64,000 bases of DNA from Bryum argenteum (GCA_037043015.1 CM073324.1:13785013-13849012); one strand, 5' to 3'. Shown: positions 36,877-49,294, counted from the first letter of the stretch. Program-made: numbers and translations. The notes: generated from the letters alone by a model not told the origin.

Positions 36877-37741
36877 ATGGATCTATCTACTTTAGATCTT
36901 CCTCCTCTTGATTGGGAATGGGAGTTCAACCCTGTCCTAAGGAGAATTGAGGAAGAAGAAGAAGATTGCATCCCAATAGCACCTCCAACTCCAATAACTC
37001 CTACCTCAACAATACAATCAACTCCCCCTCCAACAATTAACAACAAAAAAGGGAAGACTCTTACATCTAGATCTGGATCTTTTTTGATTGATAGTACTTA
37101 TTTGAGTTGTTTGGTTTCTAGTTATCACAAGCACTTTAATGAATATTGTCTTGGTAGGAAAAAAACGGCTACCCAGGTTATTCCCTCACTAGTATGGAAA
37201 TTGATTTATGCAGATTTCAAGAAGGAACATCCAGCATGTACGTTCAAGGAGGATACACTAAAGGATCGACTTAGATCTACATTGGGAGAATTGAACACGG
37301 GAACATCTAACTTGGAGAACAGTGAGAAAGCCGTTCTCCAACCTGAAGATTTCTTGGAGAAATTGAAGAAGACGGATGGACATGCCAAGCGAAATACTTT
37401 AAAAAGAAGACATGAAATTGTAGAAGAATTATCACCAAGTGGTAATTCATCTATAAAAGAAAATAGTGGGGATAGTAGTGTAGATAGAAAAAGAAGTAAA
37501 ACCTCTATTTTAGGAAAAACATGGAGGGTATATCTTCTATGGCCAAAACTTATGCTAGAGGAGAAGATCATAGAGATTCTTTGATTCAATTAAAAATGGA
37601 ATCAGAGAAAAAACGATGTAGTATGTTTGGGGCTAAGGATAGATCCATGAGGATCAATGACCTCTTCAAACTTAGGGATGAAGGATTTTACAGCCCTTCG
37701 GAATTTAAAATTGAAATGCAAAAAATTCTAAGTTCTACTTG
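36877..37741 (+). pseudogene. Harbinger ORF1-type (Myb/SANT-like) protein gene, frameshifted
   Basis: The first frame starts at ATG 36877 (MDLSTLDLPPLDWEWEF) and runs in one frame to about 37,520. It has an acidic N-terminus, then a globular region (FLIDSTYLSCLVSSYHKHFN through SLVWKLIYADFKKEHPACTF and LKDRLRSTLGEL) typical of the Myb/SANT-like DNA-binding partner of PIF/Harbinger transposases. A basic linker (RNTLKRRHEIVEEL) follows. The natural continuation is in another frame from about 37,520 to the stop at 37,741 (ISSMAKTYARGEDHRD, FKLRDEGFYSPSEFKIEMQ). A one-base shift, or a small unseen intron, separates the two parts. Confidence 0.75.
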
Positions 37742-38321
37742 ATTTACTTTGTTTTTAAACAAAGAAAATCTTTATCTTTATCTTTATCTTTAAGTGTTTA
37801 TATTTATGTATGATTATTTTATTATTTTTAAAAAACTTGGAATAATAATTAATCATGAGTAAAATTAAACAAATTATTATTATAAATACAAATAAAAAAG
37901 TAAAACTAAATTAAATAAATTAATATTTAAGGTGGAAAATCTAGCTTTAACTTAATCGATTTGGTGTGTTTGATTTATCTATAAGTATCAACTATTATTA
38001 TTATAAAAATATTAAAAATATTTTTAAAAACCAAAAGTAAAACAAAAGAACATAAATTAATACTTAGGGTAAAAGTCTGACTCTAAACCTAATTGGTTGG
38101 GTGCGTTGAATTTACCCAAAAGTATTATAAAGGATCATATATTTTTACAAAAAGAAATTTATAGGTAGATTTGTTATCGATTTTTACTTTACAATATTTT
38201 CATTAAATTATATTATAATTTTAGTATTACTTGATAATTTTAAATTTTATTCTCGCACTTAAAATTATAAATAAAAATTATATCTTTACTTTTACTTGAG
38301 ATTATGAGGTTATAACACGAA

Positions 38322-38326
<5 letters not shown>

Positions 38327-38364
<38 letters not shown>
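38327..38364. repeat. (TA)n microsatellite
   Basis: TA dinucleotide run between the two convergent Harbinger genes. Confidence 0.9.
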
Positions 38365-38367
<3 letters not shown>

Positions 38368-38575
38368 ATAATACATAATATACTTAATGTAAGAATTGTA
38401 AATAATTGGATATGATTGTATAGTGTACAAACTATTGTTTCATAGATTTTTAAGTTTAGTTTAAAGTCATGGGATCAAAAAAGCTTCGCGGGAAAGGTAG
38501 TTCTAAATCAACTGCATACATACATCGTAAAACTAAGATATGTTATATAATATCTACTAAACACCCAATACAAAA

Positions 38576-39740
38576 TTAGTAATCTCCATCCCATCCATGA
38601 GCATCAACATCGTAGTTTCTTCCTCCAATAATTTCTTCAACATCGCTCATTCTCCTTCTTTGAATGAAATTGGTCATCAAACAACATGATATGAAAAAAT
38701 CATTGAATTTGGGCATTGTGGCATCGTATCGTTTCATAAGGCGTCTCCATTTCTGTTTGAGACCACCAATACCCCATTCAACACGTACTCTATAACCGGC
38801 ATGCATCTTGTTATATGCCTTCACAATCCCCGCATTTGCACCTTCCTAGAAACTCGATCGCTGCTTTCCATGATGATAACATATCCTCACCACTATAACC
38901 ATGATCACCAAGGAGGTATTCATGAATGTAATCATTCTGCGTAAAGTGTTGTCTCCACTGCTCATACAAATGTGATTGTCGAAGGATATTCACATCATGA
39001 TATGATCCAGGGTATCCAGGACTAACATGAATGAATAATCCATTGTGATCAACAACGACCGTATTGTTCATACAATACATTTTTTTCCTGCCATTAAACC
39101 ATTTAAAGATGATCCTGATTTTCGCTGAAGCCCCGATTTCCACCAATGTCCCGTCGATGAAGCCAATGCATCCTTGAAAATGTCTAAGGGTTCTACCCAA
39201 GACTTGCCTTTCATTGGAATTTGGCCATCTAATCTCATGTGAGATTGCCTCACATACACACGAGGCTACAAAAATAGCGTCGTCACCGAATTTGCCTATG
39301 ACCCAATTCCAATGATAAGAATCATAAGTTGTGACGTTGTCGCACTTCATCACTAAATGAAATTAAGAAGCCTTTCTTGCGCTTAGCTTAGCGACGCCGT
39401 TCTAATTTGAAATTTCACGTGGATCTTGCATTTCACTGCATTAAAGACAAACCAAAGTCTGAAAGTTCTTCAAACTCTCGAAAAAAAAAGTTTGTGATAG
39501 TCTTGAATACGTGGTTTGGAGTTCCTTTAACCACGCTAGTAAGTCCCGGAGTCCCACTTGTGGATTAACCGATTGTTGCCCATTATCATCCCATTCGTTG
39601 TTGTTGAACAAATGGTGGGCGTTTGCTACTCCAACCATAGAATGAAACATCATCTTGATATCTTCATTCATATCTCCCAAGTCTTCATCACTACTTTCAG
39701 ATCCATAGAAATCACTGTCCGAAAGGTCACTATCCGCCAT
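38576..39740 (-). pseudogene. PIF/Harbinger transposase (DDE_Tnp_4 type), frameshifted
   Basis: An N-terminal part starts at about 39,740 (MADSDLSDSDFYGSES). The catalytic core lies in 39,353-38,811. The C-terminus is in another frame, 38,824-38,576. The DDE acid residues are all visible: Asp in GFIDGT, Asp in LLGDHGY after PGSYHDVNIL, and Glu in RVRVEWGIGGLK. VKAYNKMHAGYRV after the break aligns with the usual xYNxxH(A/S)xxR motif. The break near 38,830-38,850 and another between 39,353 and 39,441, where the usual N-terminal helix region should be, suggest a frameshift and a deletion or intron. It is not expected to make an active enzyme as it stands. Confidence 0.8.
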
Positions 39741-40013
39741 GACTTAGAGTTGGAAAAATATATATCTACAAAAATACAAAAAAAATGTCATAAAATTGGA
39801 TGTAAATAATCTATTAAAGTCTTACTTTACAAATCAAATTACAAAATAATACCATTTTCATTTTAGACAAGAAATTATACCAATGGCTACTACTACAATC
39901 AAAAATTATTAATTTGACAGTTATTCATGGCTGGAGTATGAATGCCCTTGGCTATTTTTAACAAAAAACCAATTTTTAAAAAAGTGTCATAGATGAAAAT
40001 GAAGGCAAGTATT

Positions 40014-40281
40014 TTAACCCCTAAAGATCCAAGAAAGCCGAAATGGCTTTTTGGGATTTCTGCAGGGAAAAATTTCAGCCAACTTTGACCATTATAATCT
40101 CAAAATTGGAGAAAAATTAACGGTTCAAATTTGTTACTAGAGTAAAGGGTTAAGTTAGCTTCAAGATCCTACGGTTGGATCTTCTAATTAATGCTTAGAT
40201 TGAATTTCTTTGGGCTTGAAGTAGAAGAAGGTTCTTTTTGATGATTTAGACAATTTTGTATCAAGGATCTTTAGGGGTTAA
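40014..40281 (+). mobile_element. TTAA-flanked MITE nested in the Harbinger element
   Basis: TTAA lies at 40014-40017 and 40278-40281. The ends CCCCTAAAGATCC and GGATCTTTAGGGG are perfectly complementary over 13 bp, the best-preserved pair in the family. The body matches 23,480-23,737 in inverted orientation. Confidence 0.8.
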
Positions 40282-40861
40282 ATCTCAACCGTACAAATCA
40301 AAAAACTTCTAACTAGAAATTTGTTGGAAAGTATCCTAAGATTACATCTATGTTAAAAAATTTCACGAAAAAAAAATTCTTGATTCAAAATAAAGGATTA
40401 GAATAGTAAAACATCTCATATGTATCAAATAACAGAAACCAATGAAACCGACACAAGAGAGCATGCCAAAATTTTCAACATTTTGAATTAGAATAAGGCT
40501 TTCACCACAAAAAAGTAGACTTCATTTGGAATCCAATTCAACAAATTTCATCCAAAACAAAGTTTGGATGATGAATCAAAATGCATACTATGTTTACCTC
40601 ACATCTTGGATGAATTTTAGATTTCTACCACTATAATTAGACTCAAATTATAGTCCAACCTAAGAAACAAAACAAAAGTTGTCATTAGTTTTTTCCACAT
40701 AGTAGGTAGTAGGCAGGGAGAATCTTAAATCTAAAATCACATGAGTGATTATAGGACCCCCAATAATAACTCTTTTTGTTTACCCTCAAATAAGGGGTTT
40801 TAGAGCATCCCCTAAATTATAGTCCGCTTAAAGGGAGGACTTCTTTACGGATAACTCTATT

Positions 40862-42861
40862 AGATCGTGATTTCAAGAGAAATGAACACCAACTGAGCAC
40901 CAAGAATTCGAAGTATGTAAACAAGACAAAAACCTCCAAGCCAACGGCGCACTCCAGTACCTCCTGTAGCCCACACCGTCCGGCCGCAACCGACTGACGA
41001 AGGACCCACCCACGCGTCGATCAATTGGTCTAAAGCAGATATTTATAATGCACATTGCTAGCTAGCTACCCACTGATCAAGTGTGTACATGATGTACGTA
41101 CCCGCCATACATCTGGGGTTTGTCGGAACAGATCATACCTGCAGAACGCAGTAGCTTGCAATGTACAGTATCGCTGATCGTACAAACATCGCAGGCGCGT
41201 ACTTACTCCAGAATCCGAACAAAAAGCAGTGTTCGTTCTATCCAGAATGTTCGACTCTTGACAATCCCTGCTTTGCATGGTAGTGAAAGTGCAACACCGG
41301 CATGTAACTTATTGTAACCTTGGATATGCAGGACAAGTAGGGCTCTGATCGATCTACTGTAGCGATCGATCATGTGCATCGTACCGTAACTCTAACGGGT
41401 CACTGACCGTATTGTACTGTTCATGCTAGCTACTGTTGCAGTTACTTTTGGGTTTCCTGTGACTGGCGTGACCTATGCACGTGCCTACCGTCTTGCATTT
41501 TACGTCTGCTGAGCTGACTGCGTTCGATCGGTGCATGCATGCATGCCCCGGTTTACGGGGTTCAATTTTTTTAATATTGTTTTTATGATGTCGGAAGAGC
41601 CATGAATGTGGGCACAGAAACCTTGATTTTTTGGCACGTTTTGGGTGAAAGGAGGACCTCGGATGCAGATCCGAAGCGTGATACCTTCACTCATTCAGTA
41701 GTTGTAAGTTCGTGAGGTATGAGTTCTGACAGTAAAGAGATTCAAGCGCTGACCGCGTTAGTGTTTTGACTTACTCATTGCATATGTTTGAACTCGTCTT
41801 TTTTGTGCAGAGAGAAATATGGAGTGAAACTGGTCTCCTGGATTTGAGTTGTATAATAGTAAAGTATTCCAACAAGGTGGTAGAACATTGCATATTTAGG
41901 TTTTAATAATCTTGGAAAATGTAAGGAATTTGAAGGTTGAGTCATGGGTACAACTTTCTCAACCACATGGAAATGATTTTCTTATTCCCATGAACATCAT
42001 TTCTTAGCTCCACGGGTATCATCTTCTTTACTCCACGGGCTTCTTCTTCTTAACCCCAAATTGTAGTAGTGGGGTACCCCATGAGTAAGATTTTCAGTGT
42101 ATTTTGACAACTTAGGCGCTCCAAGGTTACAGGAGGAAAACAAAGAAGAGTTAAAGTAAACCGTATTGAATGTTAGAAAAAGTCATAGCTAAAAGCCGGT
42201 GTGGCAGACACACCAATGGGAAACCAACTGACTACTCTCACAGGCCATCAACTGAACAGTAATTATAACGAGTGAGATTGTCCTCGCACTCGTCACTACA
42301 GTGTCTACCAGAGTCGCTACCTGCAGCAGCTCGCCTGCAGCGAAGTTGCAAAAGCAGCGTAACTTCGCCATGCCATGAGCCTGAGCTTGTCTGAAAGCTG
42401 CAAAGCTGATTACAAAGAGGCTCCTACTGTCAGCTAGCGCGTATATCTTCCGTCAGCTTTTGGTGCCGCCTTATCGGAGTCTTGTTGTCTCTTCCTTCAG
42501 CTCCTTGGCGGTGCTAGCTTGAACGCTCGGATTGCTCCTCGATCACGCCCCGGTTATTGTCTTAGTTTCGGACAGCCTGTTGACTGCTATCCAGAGTGGT
42601 AGGTATGCAAAAGGCTCACTTGAGGCAGTATCTTGGTTGCAGTCTGATCGAATACAATTGGCTTTTAAGCTTTTGCACAACGTTCTAGTTTTTGTAACGG
42701 CTTTCGAGTCAGGACTCCATACAATGCACTCACCGGTATGATGATGGTGAGCGGTTTTTGCTTCAGGGAGAGCCTGCTTCTTGGCTCTAGTATTTCGATA
42801 ACAAGCATGCAGTTTTTGTGAGGGAGGCTTAGAAATCGATCAAGAGAGTGGGCGTAGCGAG
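40862..42861. other. Intergenic and 5' region of the WD40 gene
   Basis: No gene frame seen. About 41,040-41,560 is rich in short palindromes (CTAGCTAGCTA, GATCGATC, GCATGCATGCATGC). The last few hundred bases probably hold the promoter and leader of the WD40 gene, but I cannot place a TATA box with confidence. Confidence 0.4.
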
Positions 42862-44551
42862 ATGGGTTTGCAACTGACAGGCTTGGAGTCGCAAGCGAGC
42901 ATCGACTCACAAGCTAGCAGTTCCAGCTTTCTGAGCAGCGGCAGCAGCGACTGCAGCACGCTGAACCGTGGCCCTCACAAGTGTTTGGCAATCCTGCACG
43001 GGCAGTCGCTCCATGTGACCACGCTCGCGTTCTCCGGCGACGTGCTGTACGCAGGCTCCAACCACGGCGAGATACGCGCGTGGGAGCACCCCGACATGCT
43101 CGAGCAGGCGCGATTTGGCTGCGGTGGAGCGGCCGTAAAATGCGTGGTTGTCGTCGACGGGGAGAAACTCATCAGCGCGCACCAGGACCACAAGATCCGA
43201 GTGTGGCGACGCTCCACTAGCCAGCCGCAGGAGCACCGGCTTGTCGCCTCCTTGCCCTCCGTGAAAGACTACATTGCCAACTTCTTGCCTGCCAAGAATT
43301 ATGTTCAGGTCGGTGGGCTCTCTCACCCTGCTCCATACCCAGCTGCATTACCTGCCTTAAACTCGATAAAACAGCACTCGCTTCTGAGAAGCCCCTGTCA
43401 CCGACCACCGATAAGTCGGTGTCACTGGCCAGAAGAACGAGCACTGGTTGCAGCCCACTTTTCTACATTATATAGCTAAGCAAACCTCGAAGTCTTTCCT
43501 CGTAGAAACTCACGTTCGAAATTGACTTGTACCTTGCATGATCCTCTCATGAAAGAAGAATATCGTACAAAATTACAGTCTCTAATGTAGAAATTTGGAC
43601 AAGGAGAGAGGTCAGGCGTCTCCTCTTTTGGAAAAAGTTGTTGCTATCGAAACTTTTGAGCGTCGAGATTAGATCTTTCTTCTTCGACGAGGAACTTTCT
43701 CATAATTTACGTTGATATTGACTGCGAGGTGTGTGTTTGATTATCTGCAGGTAAGACGGCATCACAAGGCCTTATGGATCAACCACCACGACAGCATTTC
43801 CTCGCTCGCAGTAGGCAACGGGGTGATATATTCCGGCTCATGGGACAAGTCCGTGAAGGTATGGCGACTGAGCGACTTCAAGTGCCTGGAGTCGCTAAAC
43901 GAACACATCGACGCCGTGAACGCGCTCGCAGTGGACAAGCAAAACGACATCCTGTACAGCGGCTCCGGCGACACGACCATCAAGGTTTTCCAGAGAACAC
44001 AAACAACCCGAAAATCGAAAGCCAAGCATCAGGTGATTGCCACGCTAGAAGCGAAGTCGCCCGTGAACGCGCTCGCACTGAGTCCAGACATGTCGATACT
44101 GTACTCCGGCCAGAGCGACAAGAGCGTTACGGTCTGGAAGGTCAGCGATGACGGAGATGAGGAGGTGCCAGGGAAGCGATGGACTGCAGTGGGCGCGCTG
44201 CGGGGTCACCGCCAGTCCGTGCTTTGCGTGACGACCATGGCGAACCTCGTGATCAGCGGCTCCGCGGACAAGAGCGTGCGCGTGTGGAGACGAGCACCCT
44301 GTGGGCCTGATGGGTTGCTTTACCATGCTTGTGTGTCGGTGATGGTGGGTCACACTGGGCCTGTGAAGGCGCTGTGCGTGCTGGAGAACATGGCCATGGG
44401 TGCGCTCGTGTACTCCGGCGCCATGGATGGCGATGTGCGCGTCTGGTGGATACCTGATGACGACTCCGACCCCGACGTCGACTCCGGCGCCGCTACTCCC
44501 GACAGCCCCCTGCTCGTCAATTGGCGACTCTCTGAATCGCCATCTCTGTGA
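42862..44551 (+). CDS. JINGUBANG-like WD40-repeat protein (415 aa, two exons)
   Basis: Exon 1 is 42862-43308 and exon 2 is 43751-44551. The intron is 43309-43750 (GTCGGT...CTGCAG) and the joined frame reads NYVQ-VRRHHKALW. The product has a serine-rich N-terminus, then about seven WD40 blades: FSGDVLYAGSNHGEIRAWE, KLISAHQDHKIRVWR, VIYSGSWDKSVKVWR, ILYSGSGDTTIKVFQ, ILYSGQSDKSVTVWK, LVISGSADKSVRVWR and LVYSGAMDGDVRVWW. The VRRHxxxLWxxHxDxxSxL block and overall layout match the plant JINGUBANG/WD40 family, in which the Arabidopsis member restrains pollen germination. It is likely a cytosolic scaffold; its partner is unknown. Codons are GC-rich compared with the flanks. Start chosen at the first ATG in frame. 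Confidence 0.85.
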
Positions 44552-45925
44552 AGCGGATCATCTCAATTGCAACAACTATTCTCGCCATCAAGCCAGGAAC
44601 AATTCACCGACGGTGGTAGTTCGATCAGTGGTGCATTACTGCTATCAACGTACATATATAATCAAGGTACTCTAGGAACTATTAGAAAATTGAAATCGTC
44701 GATATCAGCTCTTAACAGATCCATTTGATGGTGCTTGTGATATATACAATAGGTCAACTTCTGAAGGTCATTCTGAAGACTGAGGAGTTTTGTGTCAAGT
44801 CACTTAGTTCTACTGAACAATCATATTCTCAAAGAATTCACTTTTTGTGGCGCTTGTATTTTTATGAAATCGTACTACTTGTATTGTAAGTGATGAAGTG
44901 TGTATTAGCAATGTTTGATTTGTTTCAAATGAGCTCTTCACTTCTACAAAAGATGGATTTGTCAGTTTGTTGTTGCATTAGTTTGAAGGTTCACTGGTTT
45001 GATGGTGCTTGCGGACTAATACAAATAGCTGAAATTTCTGTAGGGTATGGCAAGGATAGGAAGCATCACTAATGATGGTAAGATTGTTGATTTCCTTGTA
45101 AGCTCACGCATTTCTGTGCTTTTAATTCATGCTATGTGCTTTGAATTTCACATGTTATTGCATCTTGTGCTTTAGAGCCACACATTGTTGCATATCATAC
45201 ATTGAATCCACGCATTTTATGCTTTAGATCCATGGATTGTTTACATGTTGGTGGAAGAATCAGCCATGACAAGTGTTGGAGATAGAAGTATTAGTTCCAT
45301 GCTGGTGAATAAGAAGGTACCTTCATGAATCTTGTGTACAGATATGCTATTACTGCGTGTACGTCATATGTTGAAAGCGTGATTCACATCAACAATGAAC
45401 ACAGACTGAACCTTCACCCTCATCCACAATATAGCATAACTGCTACAGAATGATTTACACTTTGTTCAAGCCACAGCGATCGACACAACGATAATGGAGC
45501 TGTAAATAGCTATTATTCAGAATTGAGAACATCAAGTGGCATGCGCACAGGTGATGACGGATGAACCGCCAAGGCTTAGCCTGCTAAACCTTCACATGGA
45601 CAAGAGATCTCTGCTACTGAATGCTGAAATGATCCTCTCAAGGACACTAAGGAACGTACAACTAAAGGATCCCGCAACCTGATAGACAAGCTCTTCGAAA
45701 AGTACAACACCTCACCCCATTTTCATTGGGAGGCATTTACAAAGGAGCTGTTAACCAGAGGCTTAACAAGAGGAGAACTCAAGTCTCAAGGTCGAACAAA
45801 AGCTCAATTTTCACGCACCTGATGAGCTTGAGCAGGTCGAAACCTTGTGTGACAGTATTTCGATCTCGAAGCCTGCTGATAGAAAGTCACGGTAGAGTAT
45901 CAAAAAAATCCACCCGTCTCTTCAT
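44552..45925. other. Intergenic region between two convergent genes
   Basis: It holds the 3' untranslated ends of the WD40 gene (+) and the RETICULATA-related gene (-). Repeated ATGTTATTGCATCTTGTGC-like phrases near 45,130-45,240 are the only structure seen. Confidence 0.5.
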
Positions 45926-47143
45926 TCACGACTTCGATCCGAAAGCTTCATCAACAACTTCGTCTACAGATTCCGCAACTTTTTCCGTAACGAAGGCAAC
46001 TCCAGAGGCAACGGGAGGTGGGTGAGTTTTCTGCGACCCAGTGACGCGTGCAAGCGCCACAAACGAAACACCTCCAAGTACATTATTCAAAGCACGAACC
46101 ACCAACACACCGGCTTTGAAGACCGGAGGTCTGAGCTTGTTTGCAAGAGCAAACTCAAGACCGTTAAGAGTCTGGTAGCGGGAGTTGCTGCTCAAGCCCA
46201 TGTGAATAGCCCAGGTAGCAGCGTTCAAAAGAGTTGGTGGAGCCTGGTTTTGCATGACAAAATGCGGGTCCAGTTTCTTCCTAACCATCAGCAGAGCGTT
46301 GGAGACAGCGGTGCCTACGAGACCTGCAGCGAATCCAACAACTGCAAACTGTGCACCCTTGAACACAAATGTGCCGGCACGTTCAATCAAAGAATAGGCT
46401 CCCGGCTCGAACATGTGACCACTTGGGCAGCTAGCGAAGATTCCAGGAAGGTGAGTGGCTACTGATCCAGCAGCGCTTGTAGGAGCTAGCATGTACATCA
46501 AACTGAAGTTCACTATGGAACCTACCACGAGGGTGCAGAAGACGAAATCCAACTCATTCAAGCCGAAGTTGGGCCTCGAAGCCATATCTCCCAACACACA
46601 AGCTCCGACACCTACAACTTCTTCCATCAACACCTTGAAAGCAAATTGAGGATCAGCGCGAACACGATCATTCCATCCTTTCCAAAAAGCTCCAAGTATT
46701 CCACCACGAGAGCCTCCTTCACTGTCTCCTTTTCCGTCGCCACCTCTTCCATCGCCACCTCCATTAAGACCCGCTCCGTTGCCACCACCTCCTGCATCTA
46801 ACTCTGGCTCATCCCCCTCCAGGGGAATATAGGAAGCCGAAGCCTTCAATTGCGGAACGAACGACTTTCCTGAAAAACACCTATCATAAGTCGAGCCACC
46901 AATCACCATCTCGTGTAGAGATGGCGAACACCTACAAAAAAATAACAACAGAACAGCGCCTTCTCACAATCCAAGAGGCAAGAAGAAAAAACCTGAAGTG
47001 ATTGGAACCGTTCCAAATCCAGATGCAGATGTGATCCTGAGAGAGCACGAGACACGTTGTCGACGGATTCTGGACGATTCTAACGACGGCAAAGAAGCTT
47101 GCAGCGAAGGCTGCGCAACAAGACCAGCCATAGCTGAAGCCAT
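45926..47143 (-). CDS. RETICULATA-related chloroplast membrane protein (about 390 aa)
   Basis: The minus-strand start at the ATG complementary to 47141-47143 encodes a typical chloroplast transit peptide (MASAMAGLVAQPSLQASLPS, then Ser/Arg-rich). The main exon, below about 46,950, has a Gly-rich linker and then a DUF3411 domain: FWKGWNDRVRADPQFAFKVL, DFVFCTLVVGSIVNFSLMYM, the hydrophobic FKGAQFAVVGFAAGLVGT, SSNSRYQTLNGLE and VRALNNVLGGVSFVALAR. Family members affect leaf mesophyll development and plastid membrane function. The join between the transit exon and the main exon is unresolved. The obvious intron (46,992-46,932, GT...TTTTTTTGTAG) is 61 nt and shifts frame. The two parts are in the same frame but separated by a TGA at about 46,964. 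A one-base indel, a 33-nt intron or another first exon would explain it. Confidence 0.78.
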
Positions 47144-47850
47144 ACACTGTCACTTAGTCGATCCTGTAACAAACACGAAAGTAAGAACAGGGCAGTGCAG
47201 TCAAAGACAACTCCAGTACAGTCGCTTCTAAACAATCAACTGAGTCGCTTCCAAATTCCTCCTGTGCACTTTTAAACAGAGTAAGAGGGAAACCATTTGC
47301 TACAACATATGAAGGAAAGATCAGACACTCGATATCGCAAAAGCATAATTCGGGGCATAATTCCAAACGATAAGCGAGAAAAAGAATCAAAACCTTCAAG
47401 CGGGATGCAGGATAATTAGGTCTACAGCATCAGAGAGAGCAATCCATCTCACATGTCCGCAAAACCTAGAATCATGAACGGGAATGCACTATCATACCGT
47501 TTTTGCTCGATCCGGCACGAAATGATAATTTAGCAGGGATCGGAGCTGTATAAGAGATGGATCGGGAGGAATCGTGATCACTACAGACAAGGCTCTGGCC
47601 GGGTGCTGAGGCTCCGATCGATCAACGCAGTCAACAATGCCAGGGAATGGCGATACTGACAGCGCGAGTAAGGACAAGACAAGACGGAAACTCTAACTAG
47701 GGTTCGAACCACCGGGTTGGGTTTGGTTAAAATTTAACCGGTGCCCAACGATCGGCCATGCAGTTCGTTGTGGAGCGTAGATTCTCGTCGTGTGCGCCCT
47801 TTGTCGTTATTTGTTCAGGGAATACTCGAAGATTTCATATTTGTTTCAGA
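47144..47850. other. 5' region of the RETICULATA-related gene
   Basis: Promoter and leader side of the minus-strand gene. No independent gene. TAGGGTTCGAACC at about 47,698 is isolated and does not form a tRNA. Confidence 0.4.
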
Positions 47851-48052
47851 GTGCATTTAATCCTTGGCCGCCATGCATTCATTTTTGGAACAATGTACAC
47901 TTTCAGACCTCAAAACAACGTCATCTCATGGTTTTTCATATAAGAAAACAAGCGTATACCTCATCAAATGTATCACCATATGCAATTTCTATGATTCGAT
48001 ATTCAAATATATGTTCATTATTTGTTCAAGGTTTTTATTCAAAGGATTTGTG

Positions 48053-48089
<37 letters not shown>

Positions 48090-48279
48090 ATTTTATGTCA
48101 GTTGGATCACTACAGTGCATTTAATCCTTGGCCGCCATGCATTCATTTTTGGAACAATGTACACTTTCAGACCTCAAAACAACGTCATCTCATGGTTTTC
48201 CATAAAAGAAAACAAACACACACCTCATCAAGTGAACTATCATATGCAATTTTCATATGATTTGATATTCAAATATATG
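47851..48279 (+). repeat. Direct duplication of about 164 bp separated by a T-run
   Basis: GTGCATTTAATCCTTGGCCG begins both copies (47851 and 48115), and both end at GATATTCAAATATATG (48013 and 48279). The spacer contains a T-run of about 34 bases (48055-48088). Confidence 0.85.
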
Positions 48280-49230
48280 GATAGAAAACTGTTGTTGTAA
48301 GTTGGTTTGTCGAAAGTCAAATAATACATACTATGTGTTTTTTGAAAGGGTGTGCACTCTTGAACCCTTCCTCAAACAACAACATGATCCTCGTTTCCTT
48401 CTCAAGCCCATGAAACTCCAAATTCCATATTTTGGTTGTTCGCCACAAATTCTCATTTTAAGACACTTATGGTCCGTGAACAATTTGCAATCAATTAATG
48501 ACAAATGAAATATGAAAAGTTCAATCCCAGATGTACCTTAGCAACCTTTGTCATTAAACAACAATGGAGCTCAAAAGTTTTTAACAACCTTGACGCACTC
48601 ATATTTTGGGCCTCGAAATGTCAAAGTCCTCTTGACTTATTGTAGTCAAGAATTGGTGCTTTGAAGTAACTTGAAGGGCATATGATACATTCCAAACAAC
48701 CGTAGCTCACTAGTTCAGGGTCTTTTCTTCATGTAGCGTCCACCCTGAGAGGGGTTAGTAGTCCTATACCACTGTTGTTATGTTCTGTAGGCATATCATC
48801 AAGGGTAGATCGAACGGACACTTTATTCACGCCAACCCTCACGAGTTTGGTGTTCTTCTTCTTCCTACTTGAAGGGCTAGGATGCTTAAGGGTTGAGAAG
48901 TAATCATAGTTCTTCACAAAAATATTTTGAATAAATCTCAAAATATAGAAAAGAAAATGTAAATTTTATTTAAGAAGTCAAAATTTTATTTAAGTCTAAT
49001 AAATTCTTGAAGTGGTGATAACTAAATGCTGATAATGAGGCATAGGTTGATCATAAAATCATCAATCCCCATCACATGCTCACCTCCTTGCTAACAAAAA
49101 CCTTCCAAATAAATAAAAATTCCAAGCTTATGTGTCATTTTTTTGATGATATTTGTTTTAGTACAATCACTTTTTTGGGTAAAACTAATAATTTCTAAAT
49201 TCGAAGTTTGAGAATTGGTGTTGAAGAAAG
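48280..49230. other. Intergenic with a partial SINE tail
   Basis: About 48,728-48,860 aligns with the 3' half of the SINE copies (GTCCACCCT, ATCAAG, AACGGACACTTTATTCACGCC). It is diverged and lacks the tRNA-like head. No gene. Confidence 0.5.
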
Positions 49231-49240
49231 AAAGAAAGAA

Positions 49241-49244
49241 AGGG

Positions 49245-49292
<48 letters not shown>
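49241..49292 (+). repeat. Poly-A run of about 50 bp preceded by (GAAA)n
   Basis: A simple repeat. It could mark the 3' end of a retroposed copy, but I found no target duplication. Confidence 0.85.

Positions 49293-49294
<2 letters not shown>

Larger units (their letters stand above)
36284..40858. mobile_element. PIF/Harbinger DNA transposon, 4.6 kb, nearly complete
   Basis: Perfect 19-bp terminal inverted repeats AGAGTTATCCGTAAAGAAG lie at 36284-36302 and, inverted, 40840-40858. They are flanked by a 3-bp duplication ATT (36281-36283, 40859-40861). It carries the two genes typical of this superfamily, converging: a Myb/SANT-like ORF1 protein (+) and a DDE transposase (-). Both have a frameshift in the sequence given, so this copy is probably recently inactivated. 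A TTAA-flanked MITE sits inside it at 40,014-40,281. Confidence 0.88.

Noticed and set aside
42907..43326. Minus-strand 139-codon frame opposite the WD40 gene
   Set aside because: Shadow of a GC-rich coding exon; the WD40 blades on the + strand explain the openness.
46022..46465. Plus-strand 147-codon frame opposite the RETICULATA-related gene
   Set aside because: Antisense shadow; the DUF3411 match is on the minus strand.
47697..47720. Possible tRNA from TAGGGTTCGAACC
   Set aside because: Only a B-box-like string; no cloverleaf could be built around it.
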